From Aphis gossypii (Eukaryota > Arthropoda > Insecta > Hemiptera > Aphididae), in the NCBI RefSeq assembly GCF_020184175.1, contig NC_065531.1, positions 58,239,213 through 58,303,212 of the forward strand: 64,000 nucleotides of DNA, in the 5' to 3' direction. Of this stretch, positions 49,601-60,850 are shown piece after piece. Every line of letters begins with the position of its first letter. Within the stretch, counting starts at the first letter, position 1. Position numbers and translations under genes: made by a program. The notes below the pieces were generated by a model that saw only the letters and a list, made by a program, of their open reading frames with translations, did not search any database and had not been told where the DNA came from.

Positions 49601-51407
49601 AAAACAAATTGTATTTTACTAAAATACATAATATAACAAAAGATGTGCTTAGTTAAATAGTTTTCAATGAAATTGATGGAATATTAAATATTATAAACTT
49701 AATAATATTATGTTATAAAACTATTATTTATGTATAGATATTTTTCAAAAATGTTGTATATATAATTTTAATGGTTTGAAACTTTGAAATGATATTGTAG
49801 TAGGGGTACAAATGGCTCACTGACTAACTGGGATATCACCCAATGTCCTGAGTTGCTTAAATAATGAGTAGTCCGTCTATCGGTTACAGACATTTTTAAA
49901 TTTATTATGGTGATAAATTGAGTGCTGAGTTTATGATTGATAAAAATAATATAAATAATTGTATTTTTTTTTTAATTTTCAAAGTTTTAAATATAAATGA
50001 CATATTTTAAAATAAACACTATATATAAATAATATTCACAACAACAGATATAACAAGTTTTTAAAGGAAAAATTTAGTTGCATCATTGAAGAGTACTACA
50101 TTTTAATTTACAAATTATAATAGTTCCTTAATGAAACATTTTCAACAAATTCAACAAATTATAAGGTAAACGACTAATTATTTATAAAGTACACATTTCT
50201 TTGACTAGTAACGTATTTTAAATGATTTGACTTCTGGATTTTTGGGGTTTTTGAATGATATTATATTTTGAATAAAAAACAAATAAACAAATAGTACATA
50301 CTATATGCATGCATTTTAATTGTGTCATTAGTTATATACAAATAAAATATAATGAAATATTCAAGTATACAATATATTCTCATTATACATATATGTATAA
50401 ACTAAAATTTCTATTCAATGGTATAATATATCACAAAAGTTAAAACTTATATTTACTAATTGGTCTTGATGTATTTTAATTCTGTAAGTAGTTATCTTTA
50501 TTTACTATTATAGGCGTCTATAATTATTTTGACATAATAATAGCATGCATGTTCATTATATTCAATTTACATAAAGATATAGTATACAGGTATCCGTATC
50601 CCTAATAAACATTAAAATTAAATGACTATAATAAACTTTGAAGCTCTGTTTGGGTTTTTGTACACGTCGTCAACTGTTTGAAAATATTAAACGTTAAACC
50701 CTTGTAAATAATACAATTTACTTGTATAACTAGTATTGCAACGTGAGTGAATGATCTCATCCTACTAATCTCAATTTAAAATTTTTATACAGAATTTTAT
50801 TTATAATACACAAATACACTTTTTTCAATTTTAAATTTACATTAAGCAAGCTATATAATGAACATAATATTATGATAATGATTTATAAAATATATATTAT
50901 ATTATCTTCTTTTCTTTAGAAAAATTTAAGTGGAAATTGGCCACACTAAATGAAAAATTGACGAAAGAAAATATAAACAAAATCGCTATATAGGATTTCG
51001 AAAACTAACTACATACCATAGGATAAACTGCTAGTATTCACCAATCTCAACATTCTATAAAATAATGTTTTGAAAGCCATGTTAGTTTAGTATAGTATTA
51101 TTTTAAATTTTTTATTAGATTCACCTGAGACATGAAAGTTTAGGCACTTCAATATTATCGACATTCAGTAATTCGATAAATCAAAAACTTCATAGCAATA
51201 TTACGCATGCATTTTACGAATATTCGGAATTTTCAATATATTTGAATGTTAATTTATTTTAATATGCAGGATGTGCCTATGAATAAAAATATTCTACAAT
51301 AATTATAAAATATGTATGAAGGGTTGAAAATGCTTTTTAAACATTTGTTTTCTATAAATATGTGTACCTAATCTTAATTCGTTTATTTCACTTATTCACA
51401 TAATTAA

Positions 51408-51425
51408 ATATATATATATATATAT
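51408..51425. repeat. (TA)n microsatellite
   Basis: The segment is an alternating TA tract of about 18 bp. Confidence 0.85.
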
Positions 51426-51823
51426 TTCGATTCAAAATAAATTGTTTATATAATATTGTATTTTTATAGTATTAAGAATTATAAATAGGTACGCTACTTT
51501 TCTCGTGAATATAAGTAGAAAACAGTAAATAAAAGTTGAAATATTATGAAGTACTTCATATTATAATCTATATGGATATTTATAAAAATAAACATTGTAT
51601 TTAAATTGTTTTTATTAAAAATATTCATTTATCTAAAATATAGCAAGTGATACTTACATGATTATATGTTTAACAAAACGTTATAATATTCTTATAGTAT
51701 ACCTTGCTTAAATGATTTATTAATTCATTTTGAAATTCCGTAATTTTTTTTTTTATATATATATTATTTATAATTTAATTTTTATTGTATTGATAAATTA
51801 ACAAAATCACAAGGATGCATTTG

Positions 51824-51945
51824 AGTTCCATCCCATTTATAAAAATTTAATTTAAATATATACTAGTTCCGTCCCAGGTTTTTTTAATGGATGTACTAAT
51901 TCCATCCTGTGTCAAATATTTAATTATTCCAGTTCAGTCCCCTTT
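51824..51945. repeat. Degenerate minisatellite with 'GTTCCRTCCC' motif
   Basis: Four related words recur at 33-40 bp spacing: 'gttccatccc' (51825), 'gttccgtccc' (51866), 'attccatcct' (51899) and 'gttcagtccc' (51932). The spacers are AT-rich and diverged. It looks like an old short tandem array and encodes nothing recognisable. Confidence 0.55.
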
Positions 51946-53515
51946 GCATGTCTTATTACACTATACTTTAAGTAAAGGTATATAAAATATACAAAACATT
52001 AAAAAGTCGACAATCAAATTTAATAATAATATATTATACAAGAATAAAGATAATATGATGCCAGTATTACTTTACTTATTTAATATTTATTGAATTTTGT
52101 ATTATTATATAATATATAATTACGATTAAATTGTGAAGATGTACTAATATTATGAATGCCTTTATTTTTCGTATATATTTTATAACAACCATATATTTAC
52201 ATATATTATTTATTATTATCTTAATTATAGTTTTTTGAACTGGGAGTGAATTACTATGTACCTTTTTTTTTAATAAAAATACAAATTTTTTACTAAAAAT
52301 AAATGATGATTATTTTAATTTATATGTAAAAAAAAAAAAAAACTGAAAAAATTGAAAAATTGCAAATGTCCATAAATAGTTCAAAAACAATCGAAATAAA
52401 TGCTAATTTAATGAACAATTTGTGAAAATTCCAATAAACTACCAATTATATATTTTATACATACAATGACATTTTAAAATTAAATGTTTTTGATAAAAAT
52501 TAATTAAATCTAGGTACCGTTTAACTAATATTTAAATAATAACTACAACAATATAAATATATAATTAAATAATAAATATGCCAAGTAATGTAGACTTAGA
52601 AATTTAGAATCATTTTTTTGTTTTGCAATACCTATTATAATCTATAATAACTAGATCGAACCAAAAAATATACAATAAATAATTCAAGAAGGAATGTTTA
52701 AATATTTTCTATTTTAAATAGAAAAGTAAAATAATGCAGACTACGTTTGCTAAAAAAAAAATAATAATAATAAAAACAAGTGTTAAATTTAAACTGAAAT
52801 AAAATGTAGTCGCAAATTTTTAGAGATGTTGACAGGGCACGGTAAACAAAGTCGTGGAAATGACGGTTGTTGTAGTAGGACAGGCAAAGAAACTTGGAAA
52901 ACAAGACCGACGTCTTTGTTAAAAAGCCCGTAAACTGTTTTTAAATGTATTTTATTATCTCGAAATATTATTATACCACCGAACTTGTTTTTATCAAACA
53001 TTACTGTTTGTTAACATGCCCGGCGTGTTTACTTTATAACGGTGTCATCGCGATATAATAGGCAAAGCTCATATAGTAATATGTGGTGGAAAACTCAAAA
53101 CTACACGTAATCTATGAACAGATTAAGTATAAAAATTAATATTATATTACAAAAACATCGTCTATTCAAATTCTGTGAAAAAAATTAGAAGTTTTCTGCA
53201 GTTTTACACCATCGACGAGTAGAACAAATATTATGACGTTAATGCCATGTTATAGACATTTCATCATGTTGGTTGAGTGAAGTGGCTTGAACTCATTTAA
53301 AGCTCAGGTAAACGAAAAAACAAGAAATGTCAAAAGAGATACAGCATCGCTTGGTATTTTTCTAGATACACAACCTAGATCGATAGTAATTTCATATTTT
53401 ATTAAATAATATTTCAGATAATATTATTATCGAAAATATTGAATTATAAACGTGATTATATTATACATGTAATACATAATACTAAGAATAGCGATGAACA
53501 TATTAGTTTTATAAT
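51946..53515. other. Mostly AT-rich stretch with a GC-richer patch
   Basis: 52800-53060 is GC-richer than its flanks and is open in two overlapping minus-strand frames of about 70 codons (52904-52698 and 53001-52789). Neither matches a family I know. The rest is AT-rich and empty. Confidence 0.5.
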
Positions 53516-53625
53516 GATGTACATTTTTTTTATACTCCTTTCATCACCTTTTGGAGCAGTAAAAATACTTAGATTTTCAACTTTGAAGGTGGTTTTTGAT
53601 AGTAAAATAGATTTAGTTTGTATTT
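53516..53625. repeat. Interspersed repeat family, copy 2 (partner at 22846-22990)
   Basis: The block reads 'gatgtac', poly-T, 'caccttttggagcagtaaaa', then 'attttcaactttgaag'. The motif order matches 22846-22990. The 65-codon frame that crosses it is incidental. Confidence 0.5.
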
Positions 53626-54039
53626 TTGGAAATTAAAAGTAAAAACCTATCGTCTACAAAAATCGATTATTATTTTGTTTTAATTCAAAACACATTACCA
53701 TATCTTTAAATTCATTTATTTAACACTTATGTTACAGTGACTTAATCGGTGTCGATATTCGACACCTATACAGTACCGCAGTAAAGTGGTTGCCTACTTA
53801 ACCGCATTTTATATTTAAATTATATGTATAGTGATAATTTAACATTTTAACTTTTAAATATAATTTTTAATTTTTAATCCATCAATTTTCGACTGATATT
53901 ATAATTTTTATTGGCTGATATTAATTATTATTGACTGATTATAACGTAACATCACTTTATTATGATACTTATGTAAATGGGCACACTTAACTTGTAATGG
54001 TATACTAACTATTGGGAACTATAGGTAATAAAAGATACA
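53626..54039. other. Non-coding stretch with small palindrome
   Basis: Contains the hairpin GGTGTCGA-tat-TCGACACC (53748-53766) followed by a CpG-containing patch. Otherwise AT-rich. Confidence 0.55.
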
Positions 54040-54530
54040 AAAAAAAAAAAAAATAGTAATCGACTCGAATGGCATAGTCGATATAACGTAATAGTATATA
54101 ATCGAGCCTGAGGTCACGGCATCAAGCGGTAGACAGTTATCGAGATAACGAAAAACTACTTTGGTAGTTACCGTATTTTCGAATAAAGAGTTTCGCGGTC
54201 GAAGAGCAACCGATAGAACCGGAAAACGTGTTATAATCAAACATTCGAACAGCGAATAGAAGTCAAACGTCGCACATAATAATATATTGCAATATAATAT
54301 TATAATAATTATTATAATAACAATAGGTAAGTACCTAGCTATGTCTGTACCACGATTCTACGGCCATCTGTGGAAGTCAAGTCAGTAAAAAACAACGATA
54401 ATGCTTGCCGCAGAAAGAAAATATTATACCGTACATACTACGTGTCCGTCGTCGATAATATAATACTGTAATACGACCGGACTAAAATAATAATAACGGC
54501 AATAATAATATTATTATCGGTGTATTTTAG
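54040..54530 (+). promoter_or_regulatory. CpG-containing segment, possible promoter/first exon and intron
   Basis: CpG words are frequent here ('tcgactcgaat', 'tttcgcggtcgaag', 'gtgtccgtcgtcgataata'). On the plus strand 'caatag|gtaagtacc' (donor at 54327) and 'gtgtattttag|gtgcg' (acceptor ending at 54530) would define a 204-bp intron. The 91-codon frame 54520-54795 then crosses that acceptor. It is hydrophobic and unrecognised, so I do not call it a gene. The region may be a promoter and untranslated exon, but GTAAGTACC also resembles the common 'ggtaagtacct' motif of this genome and could be coincidence. Confidence 0.25.
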
Positions 54531-54799
54531 GTGCGCCATTGGGAGGATTTATTTCAAACAGTCCGGTTACCATTATGCTTTTTTATATCATATTATTATA
54601 GTCTTTTACACGGGTTTGATATATTTGAGCCGAGACATTCTGACATTATTATTATATCTATATTATCATTGTATACCGTACGACGTTAAATCTAGGTTTG
54701 TATTTCTCGAAAATGAATACTTTGTGCGATTGCATTACGCGGTAATGCTACAGTATATAATGTACGTATTCTATTTACTGATTATAGCCGTATAATCAT

Positions 54800-56063
54800 T
54801 ATTCGACTTTCCTTCTCCCCCGACATAAGTTATAAAACATTAGTGTGATTATTATTTAAAGCTGAATTCGGTCGATGAAAAAAAGAAAAGAAATAAAAAC
54901 AAATAATAAATAAACACGGGGCTGGTACATACGACTACTACGAAATACCTATAATGGTATTAGAATTCATTCGTTTATTCTGGTATTCTGCAGAATTTTT
55001 TATGAAACGATAGAATGCTGATCCGTTTGTTTTATTTAAAATATTTTTACAGGTGGTTGTGTTCCAAGAAAAAGATGATATAAACCGTCATGAATTCATA
55101 AAAAATACACATGTTGTAGTATTTTGACATACTTATGAACCAAAGATTACTAAAGGGATAGCTACGGGGCTTAAAAACAAAATCCTTGTAAGTATTTGAT
55201 TTTTTTTTTTTTTTTAATTATTATTTCTTATTTTAGGACAAGTTCTTTTTAAATGTCGACTATAAAAATGATTCAAGCATGAAAAAAATAATACATTTTT
55301 AAATCAAATATATGATCAAGCTTAATTTATTTCAAATATTATTAAGCATATAATATTATTTGTAATACGCTTAATAATACTAACTTAGAAGTGTTAATTA
55401 AAATAATTATTCGATTTATAGATTACACATAGATCACAGAAATGGTAAACGCGATGTAACGGGTAATTATCAGTTGTAACTTGTAATTATTATTGTGGTG
55501 TGTACATCAGCTTTGTTTTTTTTTAAATTTATTAATTCTATTCATCAATTAACTAAAATATTTAAATATTATTTTAAAAAATAAATAAATAAATAACTTG
55601 CCCTGTTTTATGGATATGAACACGGTGTATCTCAACGTTTATTTTTATTATAATATATGAGATTAAGCATTTTCTTTACACTGCTTACATACAAACCTTT
55701 TATGGCTTTTCCAGGAAGAAGTCTGAACGATAAATGAAGTCTCGTATTAGTGAATATACCACCTGGAGCCAGATTTTAAAATTACGTCACATAATATCTC
55801 TCCTATCTATCACAAACAAATTATAATAACTGCATTGTAATAACTAATAATGTTTTATTTTTGTTTTATTTTATATATGTATGTGATATGCATGATATAC
55901 ACGTAATATGATATTTACCACTTATCTTCTATGATCTCGAATATCTCAAAACACTTTTAGTAATTTTAGTCCAGCTGAGATGTTTAGTAAATTTACCATA
56001 ATACAATTCTTATTCTATATGAATAAGTATATAATAATATGGAAATTGTGTGGTAATAGTAAT
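54800..56063. other. Mostly AT-rich stretch, unassigned
   Basis: A GC-richer piece at about 55690-55790 gives on the minus strand a short frame ending in a Cys-containing tail (KRFVCKQCKENA). It may be a transposase remnant, but I cannot name it. Nothing else is recognised. Confidence 0.5.
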
Positions 56064-56245
56064 CAGTGACTATCATGGGAGTAAACACGAAGAGATATGG
56101 GGGATGGATCCCCGATGACCTTTTTTTTTATATATACTTAATACATTATACCGATAATAAAAAAATAAAATGATTTTTTTTTACGAAAAATAGTTAGTTT
56201 TTAGGGTATATGAAAGTTCAATGAAAGTTCCTGTCTACGCCACTG
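56064..56245. mobile_element. Possible small MITE
   Basis: The left end reads CAGTGACTATCATGGGAG and the complement of the right end reads CAGTGGCGTAGACAGGAA. They share a CAGTG-x-C start and scattered positions after it. CAGTGGCGTAG-type ends followed by 'gggggatggatcccc' are familiar from insect transposons. The inverted repeats are short and imperfect, and no clear target duplication is visible. Confidence 0.3.
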
Positions 56246-58832
56246 TTGACTAGTAAAAATATTTAATTAAAAGTGTTTTTGAAATAGATTATTTCCAATC
56301 AAAGGTATCTTATATTTTTTATGAAATAAATAAATAAAATACTATAGTAGAATTGTAAAAGTCATTACTTAAAAATATGTAGAACTTGGAAATCGTATAT
56401 AAATTACACATGTTTATAACAAAGGTAGAATCGGATTTACTAGACCGAACAATCAGTCAGTTGAATCGTCGAATTGATTGATAATTGAATATTTTGTATC
56501 GATATTGAATTTATGGTACTTATTTAATTATTTACATGAAAGTACGATATTTTTAGTTACAGTGTGGTATTTATTTGATAATACAAAAAACACTCAATTT
56601 ATTTTGTATCAAGACAGTTCTGTTTTAATTTTTTGACAGCGAACAATATTAAATGATTTAAAAAAAGATTTTTTTTTAGGTGTACTGACCGAAGGTTATT
56701 TTTTTATTTTTTTTGATAAAACACATTATTTACCTATAACCAAACCATTTACCATTCGACCTTCTACGTAAAACTATTTCATAATTTTCTCGCCCTATAA
56801 TTAACACAATAAGATAAATAACAATCGACATATAAGAAATTGTCCATCTAGAATCTACTAATTGCAGACTGCGGAGTCTCAACACTAACAAACTATTTGA
56901 ATCACCCAATAGCTTATGTATAAGCTTAACGCTTTACTATTAATTATAAAGTCATTATACAATTTATATAGTTTACTATATAATCAATGGTTTAATCAAA
57001 CACACAATTATAAATTTACAGTTCTACGAGTACAAACATGAAACACCGTATTAATTACTAACACAGTGACTATGTTTTTTCGTATTTATGTATTTTTATT
57101 TAGTTTATTTAAGATAATATACTCCAACGAACTTAAAATTATAATCTTGAATCTAACAACCTAAGTTACACTTTACTCTCAGAAGTTTGAGATTAGGTCA
57201 AATTCGATTCTAAAAGTATAAACACCGTGCAATGAGGGTGAGTTCATTATATCAACATTCACCTTAATTTCAATCTCAACATTATATATACTTTATTGTG
57301 AAACAAACTACTGTACTCAGTAATTGAATATTAACAATAAACAATATTTTTATTATTTACATGTTGTTTTTAAAGTGTTACGAGAGTAACAACGAGAGTT
57401 TAAGTGCTTACGAATGTTATGATTACCGATATTTGGTTGAATGAGATATAAACACGAAATCGTATAGTGTTTAAATATCGTAGCCCACACGTGTGTATTC
57501 ATTGTTTACATCTCGCCCCTTTTTTTAAAACAATTTAAAGGCTAGCACGACATTAACCTACAAAACCTATAACTGGAGTAAAGTTTTATTGATTTTACCG
57601 TTTTAATACCTATCAATTCCACCGGCTATCGAATTCGCACGATATTTTTCTATATCGATTCCTCAGGATATTTGTTTATGTTGATTCTGCTGACTGTTTA
57701 TTAAACAATAATTTATGTATCATATCATATAGTATTTTTTTTTAATTAACAGTATAGGCACATCCAGATCACCATAATATTTTTTTTATTTAAACAAAAA
57801 CAATTCAAACGTTGTCTCTCACAACAGAAAATATAACATATTTATCCACATATTACGGCAAAAAAGTAATTAAATACATTGTAAAATTTTTTAATGTTGA
57901 TATACGCCAAATAGAATAACTAATATAGAAAAAGCAGTAATTTTATTATTCCTTCGAACTCACTCAACCCAATAGTAATACTCTTCATAAACACAGACAA
58001 TTATATAATAGAAATACACATAACAACATAAGTAGATACCAACAAGTAGACGAACAACATAAGAACAAGTACACAAAAACGTGTATTGTTCATTTCATAT
58101 ATTTGCATAATATATAATATATTACTATAAAAGTATTAAGTTCAGATAATATTAAAAACGGCTACTCAAATACCTAAGTACCTATATATTATTCATCGTC
58201 TCTTGTGAACATAATATATTTATAACTCTGTCTTGATAACTCAGGCAATGTTATCTGTTATTGATCTTCTAGTCTAGATTATTGCATTCAAGAAAGACAA
58301 CGAATGTCCATTTACTGCGGTGTTATGGGATCTCAAGGATTCCAAGTTCCAACGATTCCGCACTGTTAAATTAAATGCAAATCTAATAAATATACTTATC
58401 GTTCAGCTAAGCGGCTTTACACAACAACATTCCACAACAGTTTAGATACCATGTGATACTTAATACATTATATGTAAATAAATTATAGTATATAATATTA
58501 ATAATTATACGAATATTTATCTAAAATAATAGTTATACAATACTAATATACAGTTTATTATCTTTAAGTTATAATTTATCACGTATCATTTCTTGTTAAA
58601 AGTATCAATAATTAGTTATTACAGCCATGTTGATATGATCTATAAGTCTTTAACTACATGGTCTTGGTCAATAACGATAATGGCTGACCAACTACAAAAA
58701 ATATTATTCTTATTTAAGTGTTTACAACGTTATATACCTAAATAATATCAATTCCTACGGAAAATAGTCAGAGTTACCATAAACACTAACAACTTTTTAT
58801 AATATCTGAATATGACAGTAACAATTATAATA
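56246..58832. other. AT-rich non-coding stretch
   Basis: No gene or element is recognised. Confidence 0.6.
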
Positions 58833-60055
58833 TGACGCATCTATTTAATTAAATTGCCAATTTCATGAAATGGAAACCGTTTTTTCCATTTAATGAAATA
58901 ATTAAAATTTAATAAAGTGGATAATATCTTTTTACGAAATGGATGCTAAAATTTCATATCGTGTAATTTTTTCCATCAAATGGCCATCCCCATTGTGAAA
59001 TAAAATATAATATACAAACATCGTCTTTTTATTTTTACTAACTGCTTTACAACAATCGTTGTATTATTATAATAATTATACGTATAATTATATAATTAAC
59101 ACAAGCCATATATCATAATATTTTTATAAAAATTTACACGAAAGATAAAAAAGCATCTAAAAAAATGTTACAGGTTAAATTTTAAAACTTAAATAGTATA
59201 ATTATTATAAATATCTTGTAATAAATGTCTTCGTTAAATTATTTATAGAATAGCAAAGCTGAAATTTCAGAATACAAGATTAATGACAGTGTGATTATTC
59301 CATTACCAAAAGTAGACAGAAGACCTTCAGATCCTGTAAACGTAATTAGTGTTATTGTAGATCAAAGAAATAATATGAACCGTATAGGAACCCAGAGGCC
59401 AGAATGGACTATTAAAAGGATGATTTGGATCTGGAAATTTGCAACTGGCTACATTAAATATTATTAATGTTGATCAAGTTAAAAATAACAAAGAAATAAC
59501 ACTTCGTAAAACAGTTTCTGTTTTATCGGGGGACAAGAATATTTGAGCTGTTCGTATAAAAATAAATGTAACTCTAACCGTTGCTCGTTTTTAAAAGCTA
59601 AATTAAATTATAATAGTTGTTGTTATTATTCATCTCATTGCTTAAATAAATAAATAAATAAATTTAAAAAATAAAATGACAATGTATTCCAAATCTTACA
59701 AAGTTTTTAAACAATTCATATATTTAATAAAGGCATGATTTTATTATACTTATTGTAATAATATAATAATATAAATATTGTGATATATGGGTTATGTACA
59801 ATTTACAATCAATAGCACTTTTATATCATAATAACATAAACATATAATTATAATAAAATAACGGTTGTCATAAAGTAGTTAGTAAAAATAAAACTACAAT
59901 GATTTTATATTATATTTTGTTTCATCAAGCAAATGACGATTTGGTGAAAAAAATTACACGATATAAAATTTTTGATTATTTTATTGAGTGATAAAAACGG
60001 TTTCCATGTCATAAACTTTTCATGAAATATACAATTTTATCAAATGGATGCGACA
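58833..60055 (+). mobile_element. KRBA2-like / Ginger-type DNA transposon relic with long inverted ends
   Basis: The two ends are long, diverged inverted repeats. Left: TGACGCATC...ATTTCATGAA...ATGGAAACCGTTTTT...TATCGTGTAATTTTTT. The complement of the right end: TGTCGCATC...ATTTCATGAA...ACATGGAAACCGTTTTT...TATCGTGTAATTTTTT. The left arm has about 40 bp that the right arm lacks. Between them lie the remains of a KRBA2-like integrase-type protein, reading in the plus direction. The element ends TG...CA. The flanks show no exact target duplication, as expected for an old insertion. Confidence 0.65.
59249..59653 (+). pseudogene. C-terminal fragment of a KRBA2-like integrase/transposase, broken
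   Basis: Frame 1 (59249-59467) reads KINDSVIIPLPKVDRRPSDP and, further on, NRIGTQ. This matches the post-integrase domain of KRBA2-like proteins (VGDxVxVPIPxVDRGxxDPxNxxxVI...LGTK). A second frame then reads KEITLRKTVSVLSG (family KEISLREAV). After a further shift the last frame (59528-59653) reads GGQEYLSCSYKNKCNSNRCS, then FLKAKLNYNSCCYYSSHCLNK and a stop. That matches the family's GGQGFxxCxCxxxCxTNRCxCxKAxxxCNSxCHxxxxC tail, with several zinc-ligand-type cysteines still present. At least two frameshifts and the loss of the upstream integrase core make it non-functional. The match rests on remembered family motifs. Confidence 0.65.
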
Positions 60056-60575
60056 TTTATATTACTAATAGATAATAGTAGGTATATATACATGTAAATG
60101 TGTAGAATATACAGCAAGCATACACCAATACGCCATACCATTAATTAAACATTTAGACCATATTATACTATAGGTAAAGACTTAGGGAAAACGACGGATT
60201 TAAATTGAAATTCAACCACTCAATAATACGTCTAAATACTATAAACATATTACGGTTAACACATAATTATTATTATATTAAACAGAATTCAAAATCACCA
60301 CATCTTTTTTAAATGCAATTCGTTCGTACAGAAAATAATTATAATCTCATTCAAAATTGATCGTCTTTTAAACCCATAATAATGTATACAAATTATTTTC
60401 AACGCCTTCGCCGGCCTAAACCATTTTTATCTTTTTTTATCTTTTAATCTCAACTCCTGTAGGTTTTTAATTCTGTTAACTCCTTTATGAAAAAATAAAA
60501 CAAAACAAACAAACAAAAATAAGAATACGATATTTTCTTTTGCTTTTTTGATATTGATTATAACCCTACAAAATT
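60056..60575. other. AT-rich non-coding stretch
   Basis: No gene is recognised. It ends against a TATA-like sequence near 60578. Confidence 0.6.
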
Positions 60576-60577
60576 AC

Positions 60578-60596
60578 CTATATATAGTATAAATAT
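60578..60596 (+). promoter_or_regulatory. TATA-like sequence upstream of a candidate exon
   Basis: 'tatatatagtataaata' lies about 55-70 bp upstream of the ATG at 60648, in a position compatible with a TATA box. Such words are common by chance in this AT-rich window. Confidence 0.2.
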
Positions 60597-60639
60597 ACAA
60601 CGGTTGTAATAAAGTTTATCACATTGATCAAAAAATGAT

Positions 60640-60850
60640 CAGAGAGTATGACCGATTTTGTGTTTAAACGCTTCGTTGATCGTGTGGACGGAATCCGTCC
60701 GACGGATGCAACATCGGCAGTCGCTTCCGACACAATATTGCTACGAGAGTACGCACCCCGTGTGTAAGACGTCAGCCGGTGCAGACGGTCGCTGCAGTGG
60801 TGATGTTGACAACGGCGGAAACTTACAGTATTAAAAGTACCAAGTATGCG
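60640..60850. promoter_or_regulatory. CpG island-like segment
   Basis: Dense CG words ('gtggacggaatccgtccgac', 'gtcagccggtgcagacggtc', 'aacggcgg') contrast sharply with the surroundings. Such islands often mark promoters in insect genomes that otherwise lack CpG. The strand of any transcript is unclear. A minus-strand donor-like GTAAGT (complement of 60826-60821) is also present. Confidence 0.35.
60648..60763 (+). CDS. Candidate short first coding exon, unrecognised
   Basis: From an ATG at 60648 ('gagagtatga') a GC-rich frame runs MTDFVFKRFVDRVDGIRPTD and then ATSAVASDTILLREYAP. It reaches a donor-like 'gtgt|gtaaga' at 60764 before the stop at 60765-60767. The segment belongs to a CpG-rich island (about 60640-60850), unlike the AT-rich flanks. 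I chose this start because the only nearby upstream ATG (60635) is in another frame and stops after ten codons. No protein family is recognised. The opposite strand is also open over most of the segment because CpG-rich DNA lacks stops, so the coding call is weak. If real, it would be the first exon of a gene continuing beyond 60764; I could not find a second exon. Confidence 0.25.

Larger units (their letters stand above)
44846..51823. other. Long AT-rich non-coding stretch
   Basis: About 7 kb with no recognisable gene. It contains a pure (TA)12 tract at 46582-46605 and another at 51408-51425. GC-richer patches near 46080-46280 and 49800-49890 are unassigned. The 64-codon frame at 45825-46019 and the 75-codon frame at 46543-46770 look like chance. 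Confidence 0.6.

Noticed and set aside
54520..54795. 91-codon hydrophobic plus-strand frame
   Set aside because: The Tyr/Leu/Ile-rich translation is what AT-rich DNA gives by chance, and no family similarity was recognised. It is kept only as context for the CpG-rich segment.
55690..55790. Possible piggyBac transposase C-terminus on the minus strand
   Set aside because: A short KRFVCKQC-like word is not enough. The expected cysteine spacing and neighbouring motifs are absent.
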